The notes under the pieces: generated by a model | Seen by the model: only the letters and a program-made list of their open reading frames with translations | What the model was told of the DNA's origin: nothing | Databases searched by the model: none | Translations under genes and position numbers: made by a program | In this document: in pieces, positions 8,934 to 16,395 of the stretch | Numbering within the stretch: position 1 is the stretch's first letter | Layout: each line of letters begins with the position of its first letter | Assembly (NCBI RefSeq): GCF_024600715.1 | Contig: NZ_CP102332.1 | Location: forward strand, 2,914,001-2,978,000 | Reading direction: 5' to 3' | Source: Streptomyces changanensis | Lineage (GTDB): Bacteria > Actinomycetota > Actinomycetes > Streptomycetales > Streptomycetaceae | Length of the DNA stretch: 64,000 bases

Positions 8934-9143
8934 TTGCGTGCCACCTCCCCGTCAGGGCCATGAGGGTACGACCCTGTGGACCCTGATTCTTCCTGTCCGG
9001 GGCGGCCGTGGCGAACCCGGGGGCGGATCGGGGTGTCTCACCCGGATCCGGACACGCCGGTGAGGCCGACGGGGTGGGGGCGCCGACGGTGGCACCCCGC
9101 GATCCGGCCACGCGTCCGGTCCGGCGGCGGCGGGCCCGGGGGG

Positions 9144-9959
9144 TCAGGCGGCCTTGGGTTCCGCGAGGACGGCGAAGACCGCGCCCTGGTCGTCGGCGAG
9201 GACGGCGATCCGGCCGTACGGCGTGTCGAAGGGGGGTTCGGTCACGCGGCCGCCCAGGCGGACGGCGGTGGTGGCGGTGGTGTCGCAGTCCTCGACGGCG
9301 AAGTAGACGAGGAAGTGGGCCGGCATCTCGGCCGGGAAGGCGTCGCCGATGACGCTGCGCCCGCCGATGGCGGTGTCGTCGGTGGGTTCGCCGGGGCCGG
9401 GCGGGGACCAGACGCGGAAGTCGGCGGCGGGGTCGTCCAGGTCACGGGTGCGGTAGCCGAAGACGGTGGAGTAGAAGGCGTCGACGGCGTCCTTGTCGGC
9501 GGCCCGGGTGTAGACCTCGGTCCAGCAGTACGAGCCGGGGACCCCCTGGCGGCCGAAGCCGGGGCGCTCCTCACCCTGCCAGAGGCCGAAGACGGCGCCT
9601 CCCGGGTCGACGGCGAGGGCGGTGACGCCGGCGGTGCCGACGCGTACGGGGGCGGTGATGATCTGGCCGCCGGCGTGCCGGATGCGCGCGGCGAGGGCGG
9701 CGGCGTCGGGGGTGGACAGGTACACGCCCCAGGTGGTGGGCATCCTGCCGTCCCCCTTGGGGGCGAGTCCGGCGACGGGTGCTCCGCCGCCGAGGGCGAC
9801 GGCGTACGGCCGGCCGGGCTCGCCGCCGTCGGTGAACGTCCAGCCGAACAGCTCGCCGTAGAAGCGCTTGCCGGCCTCCAGGTCCGGGAGCAACGCGTCC
9901 GCCCAGCAGGGCGTGCCCTCCGGCGTCTGCTGCGCGGTCCCGTCCGTGGTCGCGGCCAT
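9144..9959 (-). CDS. VOC family protein (two glyoxalase-like modules); possible KbpA
   Basis: A 271-residue protein with two tandem vicinal-oxygen-chelate modules. The first starts CWADALLPDLEAGKRFYGELFGW and the second SYCWTEVYTRAADKDAVDAFYSTVFGY; each ends in a strand such as DPGGAVFGLWQ or DDQGAVFAVLAEP. The ATG at 9959 has a strong GGAAGGAG ahead; the open frame upstream is non-coding. It lies just upstream of afsK on the same strand (211 bp apart). In S. coelicolor the AfsK-binding inhibitor KbpA is, as I recall, encoded beside afsK and is of similar size, so this may be its orthologue. The sequence alone shows only a VOC fold without certain metal ligands. Confidence 0.85.
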   Translation of the reverse strand: MAATTDGTAQQTPEGTPCWADALLPDLEAGKRFYGELFGWTFTDGGEPGRPYAVALGGGAPVAGLAPKGDGRMPTTWGVYLSTPDAAALAARIRHAGGQIITAPVRVGTAGVTALAVDPGGAVFGLWQGEERPGFGRQGVPGSYCWTEVYTRAADKDAVDAFYSTVFGYRTRDLDDPAADFRVWSPPGPGEPTDDTAIGGRSVIGDAFPAEMPAHFLVYFAVEDCDTTATTAVRLGGRVTEPPFDTPYGRIAVLADDQGAVFAVLAEPKAA

Positions 9960-10069
9960 GGGCGTGGCTCCTTCCCTGTGCACGGGTGCGCACGGAGCGT
10001 GTGCGCCCGTGGGCGTCACGCTAGTGCGGGCGCGGGCGGGACGCAGGGGGAGCGGGGCCGCTCGGGCGC

Positions 10070-10091
10070 TTGTCCACCAAAGTTGTCCACA
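10070..10091. promoter_or_regulatory. Pair of DnaA-box-like sites between the VOC gene and the TetR gene
   Basis: TTGTCCACC (10070-10078) and TTGTCCACA (10083-10091) are direct repeats 13 bp apart. The second is the streptomycete DnaA box consensus. An AT-richer ctgttgataatc follows. The rest of 9960-10449 is GC-rich with no gene seen. Binding is inferred from sequence only. Confidence 0.45.
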
Positions 10092-10449
10092 GGCTGTTGA
10101 TAATCCTACGGACCTGGGGACAGCGGCGGACGCACGTGGACGGGTGGGCGACGGCCCGCGGAGGGGCCGTGGCGGGTCGCCCCCGCAGGGGTCGGCGGCG
10201 GCGGCCCGTTCACCCTGGTGGGACCCGGGGCCGCCGACCCCGAGGAGGTGACCCGGCGCGGCCCCGATCCACCCACCACCGCCCCCCTTCCGCCACCGGC
10301 CGGCACGGGCGCGCGAAAGGGCGACAAGGGCGTACTGGCGCCCGGGGGGGTGCCCCGAAAAGACCGGAAAAGGGGGTGTTCGCACGGGGGTGCACCCCAT
10401 TTGCAGTCGGCCGAATAGCGCGCCGAACACCCCTCGGTAAGCTGACGGC

Positions 10450-11097
10450 ATGACAGGACAAGTACGCACCGTCGACGGCCGCGTGGCCGGTCGGCGCGGA
10501 CAGGCGACGCGGCAGAAGCTGCTCGACTGCCTCAGCGAGATGCTCGGCTCCTCGCCGTACCGGGACGTCAAAGTCATCGACGTGGCCCGGAAGGCGGGCA
10601 CTTCACCTGCGACCTTCTATCAGTATTTCCCGGACGTGGAGGGCGCTGTCCTCGAAATCGCCGAGGAAATGGCCAAGGAAGGCGCAGGATTGACCGAATT
10701 GGTATCGGGTCGCTCCTGGGCCGGCCGGGCCGCCAAGCAGTCGGCGGAGGAGCTCGTCGACGGCTTCCTCGACTTCTGGCGGCGCAACGACGCCATCCTG
10801 CGCGTCGTGGATCTCGGGGCCGCCGAAGGGGACAAACGGTTCTACAAGATCCGCATGAAGGTCCTCAGCTCGGTCACCAGCTCCCTCACGGACGCGGTGA
10901 AGGAGCTCCAGTCCAAGGGCCGGGTCGACAAGGACGTGAACCCCGCCGCGATGGCGGGCGCCCTGGTCACCATGCTCGCGTCGGTGGCCTCGCACCAGAA
11001 GGGCTTCCAGACCTGGGGCGTGAAGCAGGCCGAGATCCGCCCGAACCTGGCCCTCCTGGTCCACCTCGGCATCACGGGGAAGAAGCCGACCAAGTAG
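10450..11097 (+). CDS. TetR family transcriptional regulator
   Basis: A 215-residue regulator. The N-terminal helix-turn-helix (about 18-65) reads RQKLLDCLSEML then VIDVARKAGTSPATFYQYFP, the classic TetR recognition helix. The all-alpha ligand domain follows (70-205). There is no Shine-Dalgarno sequence: TAAGCT (10438-10443) ends 6 nt before the ATG, so the mRNA is probably leaderless. Base composition inside the gene is lower in GC than its neighbours between about 10600 and 10720, with codons such as TAT and ATT. It lies head to head with the VOC/afsK genes across a 490-bp spacer. Ligand and targets are unknown. Confidence 0.9.
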   Translation: MTGQVRTVDGRVAGRRGQATRQKLLDCLSEMLGSSPYRDVKVIDVARKAGTSPATFYQYFPDVEGAVLEIAEEMAKEGAGLTELVSGRSWAGRAAKQSAEELVDGFLDFWRRNDAILRVVDLGAAEGDKRFYKIRMKVLSSVTSSLTDAVKELQSKGRVDKDVNPAAMAGALVTMLASVASHQKGFQTWGVKQAEIRPNLALLVHLGITGKKPTK

Positions 11098-11274
11098 GCG
11101 GCGGGGCGCCCGGCGCGGACGGTCCTGTCACACCGGCGGCGGTACGCCCACGGCGACCGCCGCCGGCACCCCGCGCCCGGCCACTCCCGCCACCCGGCCA
11201 CTCCCCCGGCCGCCCCCACCCTCGTCCGCTCCCCCCCGGCGGTGCGCCTCGGCGCGACGGCCCATGATGGGCCC

Positions 11275-11937
11275 ATGACGGACAGCGCCTTCGAGGACAC
11301 CCTGCACTCCCTCCGGGTCTGGGACACCGACCTGCCCGGCTTCGACCCGGACACCGCCCCGGACGACCCGCTGCCGCTCTTCCGCGACTGGTTCGTGGAC
11401 GCCGCCCGCGCGGGCCAGCCGGAGCCGCACGCCATGCAGCTGGCCACCGTCGACGCGGCCGGTCACCCGGACGTCCGCACGGTGATGCTGCACGGCGCCG
11501 ACGCGCGGGGCTGGCGGTTCGCCACGCACTCCACCAGCACCAAGGGCCGACAGCTGGCGGCCGTCCCGTACGCGGCGCTCCACTTCTACTGGCCGGCGCG
11601 GGCCCGCCAGGTACGGTTGCGGGGCCACGTCACGATGGGCAGCGCCGCCGAGGCGTACGACGACCTCCACGCCCGGTCGACGGGCGCGCTGGCCGCCGCG
11701 CTGGTGGGCCGCCAGAGCGAGCCGCTGCCCTCCGTGGGGGTCCTGCGCGAGGCGAGCGACGACGCCTGGACCCGCGCGGAGTCGGACCCGACGGTCGGGG
11801 TCGCCACCTGGACGGTCTACCACCTGGCCGCGCGGGAGGCCGAGTTCTTCCAGGGCGACGCCCGCCGCCGCCACGTCCGCCTGCGCTACCTCCGCGGGGA
11901 CGACGACACCTGGACCCGCATGCTGCTCTGGCCGTGA
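11275..11937 (+). CDS. Pyridoxamine 5'-phosphate oxidase family flavoprotein
   Basis: A 220-residue protein with the FMN-binding split-barrel fold. DPLPLFRDWFVDA is followed by the AMQLATVDAAGHPDVRTVML core (contacts to FMN phosphate through Arg). Then come FATHSTSTKGRQLAAVPYAALHFYW and a C-terminal segment ending RLRYLRG...WTRMLLWP, which resembles the PdxH C-terminus (substrate-binding R-x-R) without matching it fully. A clearer pdxH lies at 38410-39099, so this paralogue probably acts on another flavin-dependent reaction or on PLP salvage. The start is the ATG at 11275, where homology begins; the SD is weak. Confidence 0.85.
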   Translation: MTDSAFEDTLHSLRVWDTDLPGFDPDTAPDDPLPLFRDWFVDAARAGQPEPHAMQLATVDAAGHPDVRTVMLHGADARGWRFATHSTSTKGRQLAAVPYAALHFYWPARARQVRLRGHVTMGSAAEAYDDLHARSTGALAAALVGRQSEPLPSVGVLREASDDAWTRAESDPTVGVATWTVYHLAAREAEFFQGDARRRHVRLRYLRGDDDTWTRMLLWP

Positions 11938-12138
11938 CCACCGACCCCACCGCCCCCGCCACCCGGCCGCCGTCACCGCCGCTCACCGCGCCGCCGCCTC
12001 ACGCCCGCCCGGCGGCACGGCCGTCCCATGCCCGCCCGGCGGCCCGGTGGCCGGTACCGGCCACCCGGATGGCCGGTTCTCCGTGAACGCTCCGGCGGCC
12101 CCCTCCGTATCCCTCTGCAAGCTGATCGAGGAGGGACC

Positions 12139-12810
12139 ATGCATCCGAACCGACGCGCCCCCCGGCGCCCCGCCGTGCCCCGGCCGGCCATCGCCGCCGT
12201 GGCCGCCTCCTGCGCCGCGCTGCTCGCGCTGTTCCTGCTGGTGCGGGGAGGGAACGACGAGGCGCAGGCCGGACAGGCCGCCTCGGTCGTGCGGCAGGAC
12301 GGGGGGTACGGGAGCGTCGCGGCCGGTCCGCAGCCGGTGACGGAGATCGACCGGACGTTCCTCGTGAAGGTGCGGCAGGCGGGGCTGTGGGAGATACCGG
12401 CCGGGCGGCTGGCGCAGACGAACGGCTCCAGCGAGGCGGTGAAGCGCGCCGGCCTCCACCTGCTCGACGGGCACAGCAAGCTCGACCAGCTCGTCCGCGA
12501 GGACGCCAGGATCCTCGGTGTGGAGATCCCCAACGAGGCGACGGAGGAGCAGCAGGGCTTCGTCCGGCAGCTGGAGGCCGCGCGGGGGGCGGAGTTCGAC
12601 CGGATCTTCGCCAACATCCTCCGCTCGTCCCACGGCAAGATCTTCGCCACGATCGCCGAGGTGCGCGCGGCGACGCAGAACGACCTGATCCGCCGGCACG
12701 CCCGCCAGGCCAACGACACCGTCCTGGACCACATGGAGGTACTGGAGGACACGGGCCTGGTGGAGGGCAAGACGTTCGCCGAGGTCGAGGCGGCGGTCAC
12801 CCCCAAGTAG
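12139..12810 (+). CDS. DUF4142 family secreted or membrane-anchored protein
   Basis: A 223-residue protein. An Arg/Pro-rich N-terminus and a hydrophobic stretch (about 17-36, AIAAVAASCAALLALFLLV) form a signal anchor. It is followed by a helical DUF4142 domain starting TEIDRTFLVKVRQAGLWEIPAGRLAQ, with the family's SEAVKRAGLHLLDGHSKLDQ helix and ending VLEDTGLVEGK. DUF4142 is a four-helix ferritin-like bundle located outside the membrane, with no enzymatic role established. The ATG is preceded by GAGGAGGG at good spacing. It is probably monocistronic, followed by a 545-bp repeat-rich gap. Confidence 0.88.
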   Translation: MHPNRRAPRRPAVPRPAIAAVAASCAALLALFLLVRGGNDEAQAGQAASVVRQDGGYGSVAAGPQPVTEIDRTFLVKVRQAGLWEIPAGRLAQTNGSSEAVKRAGLHLLDGHSKLDQLVREDARILGVEIPNEATEEQQGFVRQLEAARGAEFDRIFANILRSSHGKIFATIAEVRAATQNDLIRRHARQANDTVLDHMEVLEDTGLVEGKTFAEVEAAVTPK

Positions 12811-12948
12811 CGGCGCCGCGAACCCCCGGCCGGACGCGGACACAGGACCCCCGACGGGCGGACGGCCGGCACACGACCCCCGACAGGAGAACGGCCCGCA
12901 CGCGGCCACCACCGGACGCGGGCACGCGGACCCCGCCGAACAGGTGCA

Positions 12949-13180
12949 GGCCCAGCACCCGGCGGCGGGACCCAGCACCGGGGGCGGCCCAGCACCCGAC
13001 GGCGAGCGGCCCAGCACCGCGGGCGGCCCAGCACCCGGCACCGAGGCCCAGCACCGGGGCGGCCCAGCGCCCGGCGGCGGGCTGGCCCAGCGCTTGGCGG
13101 CGGGACCCAGCACCGGGGGCGGCCCAGCACCCGACGGCGAGCGGCCCAGCACCGCGGGCGGCCCAGCACCGCGGGGCGGG
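12949..13180. repeat. GCCCAGCAC minisatellite with a 75-bp perfect direct repeat
   Basis: The word (g/a)cccagca or close variants recurs about twelve times at 14-25 bp spacing. Within it, 12961-13035 and 13096-13170 are identical over 75 bp (135 bp apart). It fills most of the 545-bp space between the DUF4142 and monooxygenase genes. Frames through it are open on both strands because of composition, but no credible start, SD or domain supports coding. Confidence 0.85.
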
Positions 13181-13355
13181 GCCCGCCCCGCCCCTGGGCG
13201 TGGGCGGGGCCTCGACGCACGCCCCGCGGGTGCGCTCCGGCGGGTGCGCCCCGGCGGGTGGGGCCGGGGGCGGGGACCGGTTCGTAACCCTTTCGCAACC
13301 GATTTCCCCCTTGACCGGGACCCAACAAAAGATCCGGCCACTACGCTCAGCGTCC

Positions 13356-14840
13356 ATGGCCCGAGACACCGTTCCGACCACCCCCGACGCCGTCCTCGGC
13401 CCGCCCGTCTACGTCATCGGCGGCGGCCCCGGCGGCCTCGCCGTGGCCGCCGCGCTGCGCGCGCGCGGCGTGCGGGCCGTCGTCCTGGAGAAGGCGCCCA
13501 CCGTCGCCGCGAGCTGGCGCCGGCACTACGACCGGCTGCGGCTGCACACCACCCGGCGGCGCTCCGCGCTGCCCGGACTGCGCCTGCCCCGCGCGGTCGG
13601 CCGCTGGGTCGCCCGCGACGACGTGGTCCGCTACCTGGAGAGGTACGCCGAGGCGCACGACCTGGAGGTCGTGACCGGCGTGGAGGTCCTCCGCATCGAG
13701 CGCGCGCCGGCCGCCGGCGGCGCCGACGGGCTGCCCGGCGGGGACGCGGACGGGGCGCCGGTCCGGACGCCCGGCGGGACGCGAGGCGCGGCCGGCGCCG
13801 GGGACCGGTGGGTGCTGCACGCGACCGGCGGCCGGCGGCTGACCAGCCGCGCCGTCGTCGTCGCCACGGGCGCCGCCCACACGCCCCGGGTGCCGCGCTG
13901 GCCCGGCGTCGACGCGTGGGAGGGCGAGCTGCTGCACTCCGCCGCGTACCGCTCCCCCGCCCCGTACGCCGGGCGGGACGTACTGGTCGTGGGGGCCGGC
14001 AACAGCGGCGCCGAGATAGCCGTCGACCTGGTGGAGGGCGGCGCGGCGCGGGTGCGGCTGGCCGTCCGTACGGTGCCGCACCTGGTGCGCCGGTCGGTGC
14101 TGGGCTGGCCCGCGCAGGCCACCGGGCTACTGGTGCGCCGGCTGCCGGTGTGGCCCGCGGACCGGCTGCTGCGGCTGCTGCAGCGGCTGACGGTGCCCGA
14201 CCTGTCGGCGTACGGGCTGCCGCGCCCGGCCGGCGGCCCGTGCGCGCGGCTGCGGCGCGACGGGGCGGTACCGGTGTACGACACGGGTCTGATCGACGCC
14301 GTGCGGCGGGGGCGGGTGGAGCCGGTCGCGGCCGTGGCGTCGTTCGGGCCGGGGAAGGTCACGCTGGCGGACGGCTCGGTGGCCGGCCCGGACGCGGTGA
14401 TCGCGGCCACGGGGTACGACCGCGCGCTGGAGGGCCTGGTCGGCCATCTGGGCGTACTGGACGAGGAGGGGCGGCCCGTGGTGCGGGGCGGCCGCACGGC
14501 GCCGGGGGCGCCGGGCCTGTACTTCGCCGGCTACACGCACCCGCTGAGCGGCCTCCTGCGGGAGATCGCGCGGGAGGCCCGGCGGATCGCGAAGGCGGTC
14601 GCGGCGGTGCCCCAGCCACCCGCCCCGTACGGGGTGCACGGCCCTCACGGGCCGGTGGCGCCCGGCCGGACGCGGCGGCGCGGGACGCGCGGCGCCGACA
14701 CCGGACCCGCGGTCGGGGCCGGAACCAGGACGGGAGCCGACACCGACACCGGTACCGGAACCGGGGCGGGAGGGCGGGAGGACGACCGTCCCGTCGTCCT
14801 CCCGCCCGGGCTCGTGCCGCCGGTCAGCCTGCCGCGTTGA
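13356..14840 (+). CDS. NAD(P)/FAD-dependent flavin monooxygenase
   Basis: A 494-residue class B flavoprotein. It has an N-terminal FAD-binding GxGxxG (VIGGGPGGLAVAAAL, about residue 18), a second dinucleotide motif VVGAGNSGAEIAVDL for NADP (about 213), and the ATG motif VVVATGAAHTPRVP between them. A late VIAATGYDRAL and GLYFAGYTHPLSGLLREI complete the fold. This is the layout of flavin-containing and Baeyer-Villiger-type monooxygenases and of YUCCA/CzcO-like proteins, which oxygenate N, S or carbonyl groups. The substrate is not deducible. The last 60 residues are a Gly/Thr/Arg low-complexity tail. TACGCT lies 8 nt before the ATG with no SD, so it may be leaderless. It overlaps the convergent gene by 17 bp. 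Confidence 0.9.
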   Translation: MARDTVPTTPDAVLGPPVYVIGGGPGGLAVAAALRARGVRAVVLEKAPTVAASWRRHYDRLRLHTTRRRSALPGLRLPRAVGRWVARDDVVRYLERYAEAHDLEVVTGVEVLRIERAPAAGGADGLPGGDADGAPVRTPGGTRGAAGAGDRWVLHATGGRRLTSRAVVVATGAAHTPRVPRWPGVDAWEGELLHSAAYRSPAPYAGRDVLVVGAGNSGAEIAVDLVEGGAARVRLAVRTVPHLVRRSVLGWPAQATGLLVRRLPVWPADRLLRLLQRLTVPDLSAYGLPRPAGGPCARLRRDGAVPVYDTGLIDAVRRGRVEPVAAVASFGPGKVTLADGSVAGPDAVIAATGYDRALEGLVGHLGVLDEEGRPVVRGGRTAPGAPGLYFAGYTHPLSGLLREIAREARRIAKAVAAVPQPPAPYGVHGPHGPVAPGRTRRRGTRGADTGPAVGAGTRTGADTDTGTGTGAGGREDDRPVVLPPGLVPPVSLPR

Positions 14841-16176
14841 GGACGACCTTCGCGGTGTTGTCGGTGGTGTCCGGGTCGTTGGGGCGCGCCTCGCCCCACG
14901 TGTCGCGGAGGGTCACCGTGCCGGTGGCACCGGGGACGACGGTGTCGACGCGCAGCGCGAACGGCAGGGAGACCTGCTGCCGCTCACCGATCCAGATGGG
15001 CAGGTCGCACTGGTAGCGCGGGGCGCCGCCGGGGCCCTCGTACCAGTCGCCCGAGGCGGTGCGGCCATGGCAGTTCTCCGGGGCGGAGGTGACGGTGGCG
15101 CCCTGCGGGACGACGAAGTCGACCGCGGCGACGGGCTCACCGGAGCGCAGGTTGGCGACCCAGCCGGGGCCGTCGTTGCGGAAGGTCACGTCGGCCGTGA
15201 CGGTCTGGCCCGCCGCGGCGGTCAGGTCGGCGCCGCTCACGGAGAAGTCGGAGGTGTTGGCCACCCGCACGGCCGTGTACAGGCCGTTGTCCGACGGCTC
15301 CAGGTCCTGGGCGTCGCCGCCCGGGTCGACGCTGATGTCGAGCCGCTCGTGGTAGGCGTACGCGGCGGCGGTCGCCGTCAGGGTCCGGGGCAGCGCGAAG
15401 GTCGCGCCGGGGGCCACGACGTCGTCGAAGACGCAGTCGACCCGGTTGAGGGCGGCGGTCCCGGACCGCTCGTCCAGCGGGGTGGTGCTGCACTTCGGGT
15501 CGACGGCGCCGACGTCCAGGCCGCGCGTGACGTACATCGTGACGCGTACGCCGCGGGCCGCCTCGCTGCCGCGGTTGACGACGGTGAACGGCACGGACAC
15601 CGTGTCGCCGGGCCGCACGGTGCCGCTCGGCCCGTCGCCCCGCACGACGAGGTCGGGGCCGGAGCCGAGCGTGACGGTCGTCTCCTGCTCGTGCGCGGCG
15701 AGTTCGCCGCCCTGCTGGGTCGTCGTGGCCCGCGCCGAGTAGCCGATCCGGCCGGTGGCGCCGAGGGCCGCCCCGGCCGCCGCGCGGATCTGGAGGCGGA
15801 CCCGCTCGTCCAGGCCCGAGACGGGCACCTCGGGGACGCTGCACACGGCGCTGGTGCCGCTGGGCGCGCAGTTGTCCGGCCAGACCACCTCGGCCACGCC
15901 GGCGAGCCCGGAGACGTCGACGGTGAGCCGGCCGTCCGTCACGGCGAAGTGGGCGTTGTCGTGGGTCAGCCCGACCTCCAGCGTCCGCTCCGTGCCCGCC
16001 TCGCCCCCGGTGCCGACGGGCAAGGTGGTCTCGTACGGGGCGCTGATCCACAGCTGGTCGCTCTGCGGCTCGTCCTCGGCGGAGGCCGGGAGCACCGTTC
16101 CGGCGCCGACGATCCCGGTGACCACGGCGACGCACGCGACGCGCGTCAGGGCACGGGCGGGGGAGGACATTCTCAT
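14824..16176 (-). CDS. Secreted protein with repeated Ig-like (CARDB/DUF11-type) domains
   Basis: A 450-residue exported protein. It has a Sec signal (MRMSSPARALTRVACVAVVTGIVG, cleavage near ASA-ED) and then three or four beta-sandwich repeats with motifs typical of CARDB/DUF11 modules (DTVSVPFTVVNRGSEAARGVRVTM, TADVTFRNDGPGWVANL, ending in RPNDPDTTDNTAKVVL). Cysteine pairs in several repeats suggest disulfides. There is no LPXTG motif or C-terminal helix, so it is likely released. The start is the ATG at 16176 with AGAGGC upstream. It has a relative at 61133-62020. Function is unknown; such proteins often act in cell-surface structure. Confidence 0.85.
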   Translation of the reverse strand: MRMSSPARALTRVACVAVVTGIVGAGTVLPASAEDEPQSDQLWISAPYETTLPVGTGGEAGTERTLEVGLTHDNAHFAVTDGRLTVDVSGLAGVAEVVWPDNCAPSGTSAVCSVPEVPVSGLDERVRLQIRAAAGAALGATGRIGYSARATTTQQGGELAAHEQETTVTLGSGPDLVVRGDGPSGTVRPGDTVSVPFTVVNRGSEAARGVRVTMYVTRGLDVGAVDPKCSTTPLDERSGTAALNRVDCVFDDVVAPGATFALPRTLTATAAAYAYHERLDISVDPGGDAQDLEPSDNGLYTAVRVANTSDFSVSGADLTAAAGQTVTADVTFRNDGPGWVANLRSGEPVAAVDFVVPQGATVTSAPENCHGRTASGDWYEGPGGAPRYQCDLPIWIGERQQVSLPFALRVDTVVPGATGTVTLRDTWGEARPNDPDTTDNTAKVVLNAAG

Positions 16177-16395
16177 GGAATGGAGCCTCTTTCTCTGTGT
16201 GACGGAAGTGATGTATGAGGTGTGGCACCCACAAGACCGCCGAACCCGTCGGGAGGTTGTACGCCCAGGTCGGCCCGGCCGCGCGGGAGTTGGAGGAACG
16301 ACGGGACGACGTCCCTGTTCCCGACATGCCAACTGTTCGGTAACCTGACAGGGCGTCATCTATCTCGCGCGACGACCTGCGGGGGGCGGCGAACG

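Noticed and set aside
5518..9111. Long minus-strand frame (about 1197 codons) overlapping afsK
   Set aside because: Shadow of afsK in another frame; Arg/Pro-rich low-complexity product with no domain.
12961..13170. Direct repeats considered as a CRISPR array
   Set aside because: Units are contiguous and degenerate, with no unique spacers of uniform length, no cas genes and no leader.
13311..13347. TTGACC and TACGCT as a promoter pair for the monooxygenase
   Set aside because: The spacer would be 25 bp, too long. TACGCT is kept only as a possible -10 of a leaderless transcript.
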